Part shown: piece by piece, positions 31,120-32,364 of the stretch
How positions within the stretch are numbered: position 1 is the first letter of the stretch
Layout of the letters: every line of letters starts with the position of its first letter
DNA from: Bacteroidales bacterium UBA1077
GTDB taxonomy: Bacteria > Bacteroidota > Bacteroidia > Bacteroidales > UBA932
Length of the DNA: 32,364 nucleotides
Reading direction: 5' to 3'
NCBI GenBank assembly: GCA_002314195.1
Contig: DCCQ01000133.1
Location: forward strand, 1-32,364
Notes under the pieces: generated by a model
The model's input: the letters and a program-made list of their open reading frames with translations, nothing else
What the model was told of the DNA's origin: nothing
Database searches by the model: none
Made by a program: the position numbers and the translations under genes

Positions 31120-32214
31120 ATGGAACGTACACTTGACATCATCCCCGTCTCAGAGTGGGGATTTTTCGATGAGAGCATTCCCCCTCTTGTCATCGCCGGC
31201 CCTTGCAGCGCCGAGTCTGAACTGCAGGTGATGATGACCGCCAAAGGTCTTCACGAATTCGGCATCCACGTTTTCCGTGCGGGAATATGGAAACCCCGCA
31301 CCCATCCCGGGTCCTTCGAGGGGGTCGGCACCCCCGGTCTGAAATGGCTCCAGAAGGTGAAGAATGAATATGGCATGAAGGTCTGTACGGAGGTGGCCAA
31401 CGAGAAGCATGTCTATGAGTGTCTGAAATATGGCATTGACATGGTCTGGATTGGAGCCCGCACGACAGCCAATCCCTTCCTTGTGCAGGAGATCGCCGAT
31501 GCCTTGAGGGACACTGACATTCCGGTTCTGGTCAAGAACCCGGTCAATCCGGATCTGGATCTTTGGGTCGGTGCCCTTGAGAGGCTTAATCAGGCCGGGA
31601 TCAAGAAATTGGGCGTGATTCATCGTGGTTTTTCAACATCGCAGAAGATTCCGTACAGAAATCTTCCGGGCTGGCAGATGGCTGTTGAGCTGCGCACCCG
31701 TTATCCCAAACTTCCGTTCTTCGCGGATCCAAGCCACATGGGCGGTTCCAGACAGTATCTCAAGGAATTGTCGCAGAGGGCGATGGACTTGGGGCTTGAC
31801 GGACTGATGATCGAGTCACACTGCGATCCTTCGTGCGCTCTGAGCGACGCCAGGCAGCAGTTGGTGCCGTCCGATCTGAAGGATCTCCTTGAGAGCCTGA
31901 CCGTCCGTCAGAAGGTCACCAACGACAAGGAATATAACGAAGGCATAGAGCAGTTGCGCTCCCAGATTGATGTGATTGATGAGAACCTGCTGATGGCTCT
32001 CGGTTCCCGAATGGAGATCTCCCGTAAGATTGGCGAGTTCAAGAAAGAACATAACATAGCCATCGTACAGGCCACCCGTTGGGACAGCATCCTCTCCTCG
32101 ATGATCGAGAAAGGCAAAGACTACGGCCTCCCGGAGGAGTTCACCACCGCTTTCTTCACCGCCATCCACGAAGCTTCCGTCGCTGAGCAGAACAAGATTC
32201 TGGAACGGTCATAA
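31120..32214 (+). CDS. Bifunctional DAHP synthase / chorismate mutase
   Basis: 364 aa. The first about 260 residues are a type I-beta (KDO8P-synthase-like) 3-deoxy-7-phosphoheptulonate synthase: VIAGPCSAESE, FRAGIWKPRTHPGSFEGVG, VLVKNPVNPD, VIHRGFSTS and FFADPSHMGG carry the metal and substrate residues. Residues about 275-364 are an AroQ-type chorismate mutase (IEQLRSQIDVIDENLLMALG, MEISRKIGEFKKEHN). The enzyme thus supplies the first step of the shikimate pathway and the chorismate to prephenate step, feeding pheA and tyrA of the same operon. In fusions of this type the mutase domain commonly regulates the synthase. Last gene of the operon; no clear terminator follows. Confidence 0.96.
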   Translation: MERTLDIIPVSEWGFFDESIPPLVIAGPCSAESELQVMMTAKGLHEFGIHVFRAGIWKPRTHPGSFEGVGTPGLKWLQKVKNEYGMKVCTEVANEKHVYECLKYGIDMVWIGARTTANPFLVQEIADALRDTDIPVLVKNPVNPDLDLWVGALERLNQAGIKKLGVIHRGFSTSQKIPYRNLPGWQMAVELRTRYPKLPFFADPSHMGGSRQYLKELSQRAMDLGLDGLMIESHCDPSCALSDARQQLVPSDLKDLLESLTVRQKVTNDKEYNEGIEQLRSQIDVIDENLLMALGSRMEISRKIGEFKKEHNIAIVQATRWDSILSSMIEKGKDYGLPEEFTTAFFTAIHEASVAEQNKILERS

Positions 32215-32221
32215 GGCCGGT

Positions 32222-32245
32222 GGTCACTGAGCCTGTAGAAGCGAC
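32222..32245 (-). repeat. REP-like unit, copy 5
   Basis: The reverse complement reads GTCGCTTCTACAGGCTCAGT, then GACC, one base off the family core TTCGACAGGCTCAGTGACC. It fills most of the 48-bp gap between the convergent aromatic operon and the last partial gene. Confidence 0.8.
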
Positions 32246-32262
32246 TTTGCACTTCGTAACTC

Positions 32263-32364
32263 TTATCGGACGACTTTCCAGCCGTCGATGCGGCGGTTTG
32301 CGGTCGAGAAGTTGACGCCTATTTTGAATATCTTCCTGTGGTCGTCGGCGAACGGGCGGGCGTA
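32263..32364 (-). CDS. 3' end of an unidentified minus-strand gene (partial)
   Basis: 33 codons and a TAA stop are open to the window edge. The peptide begins YARPFADDHRKIFKIGVNFS and ends RIDGWKVVR. Codon use and the placement of the stop just after a REP unit fit a real gene end. The alternating FKIGVNFS strand could be part of a beta-barrel protein, but too little is present to name it. Confidence 0.5.
   Translation of the reverse strand, partial: YARPFADDHRKIFKIGVNFSTANRRIDGWKVVR

Noticed and set aside
1..32364. CRISPR arrays, rRNA genes, insertion sequences, prophage genes
   Set aside because: No regularly spaced direct repeats, rRNA segments, transposase or phage structural genes were seen. 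The repeats present are REP-like or inverted.

Overview
The window looks like a chromosomal segment of a Bacteroidales bacterium (phylum Bacteroidota). The evidence is a SusC/SusD pair, surface-type lipoproteins with acidic residues after the lipid-bearing Cys, promoters of the Bacteroidota form (TTTG about 20 nt before TAnnTTTG) ahead of several genes, and family-typical forms of PurL, of a NagB/PIG-L fusion and of a DAHP synthase-chorismate mutase fusion. I cannot name a genus from the sequence alone.

Left part (about 0.2-12.7 kb), an accessory nutrient-uptake locus. A minus-strand surface lipoprotein with fibronectin type III domains and GLUG-like repeats faces a plus-strand run: a secreted glycerophosphodiester phosphodiesterase, a SusC-type TonB-dependent transporter, a SusD-type lipoprotein, and two tandem paralogous calcineurin-like phosphoesterases. 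There is no glycoside hydrolase. The likely cargo is therefore a phosphate-ester compound rather than a plain glycan (inference).

Middle (12.7-22.9 kb, all minus strand): an AlsE/Rpe-like epimerase, cysS, purC and purL, then an AT-rich restriction-modification cassette (NotI-family endonuclease plus alpha-class adenine methyltransferase), then a secreted PHB-depolymerase-like esterase. The cassette sits between two near-identical copies of a promoter that also drives purL, which suggests it arrived by an insertion that duplicated the purL promoter. The purL-purC gap holds a mosaic of nested inverted repeats with REP-like units. The same REP-like unit occurs in frame inside the esterase gene and again at 32.2 kb.

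Right part (23.0-32.2 kb): an amino-sugar pair on the minus strand (NagB/PIG-L fusion with a degenerate NagB active site, then an intact nagB), a tRNA-Leu(CAA) with promoter and terminator, pyrH-frr, and an aromatic amino acid operon: pheA, an aminotransferase, tyrA, and DAHP synthase/chorismate mutase. The most interesting element is ahead of pheA: a promoter, a 19-codon leader peptide with 8 Phe/Tyr residues in a run of 10, and mutually exclusive antiterminator and terminator hairpins ending in a T-tract. This has the layout of a ribosome-mediated Phe/Tyr attenuator controlling the whole operon. The window ends in the 3' end of a convergent minus-strand gene.
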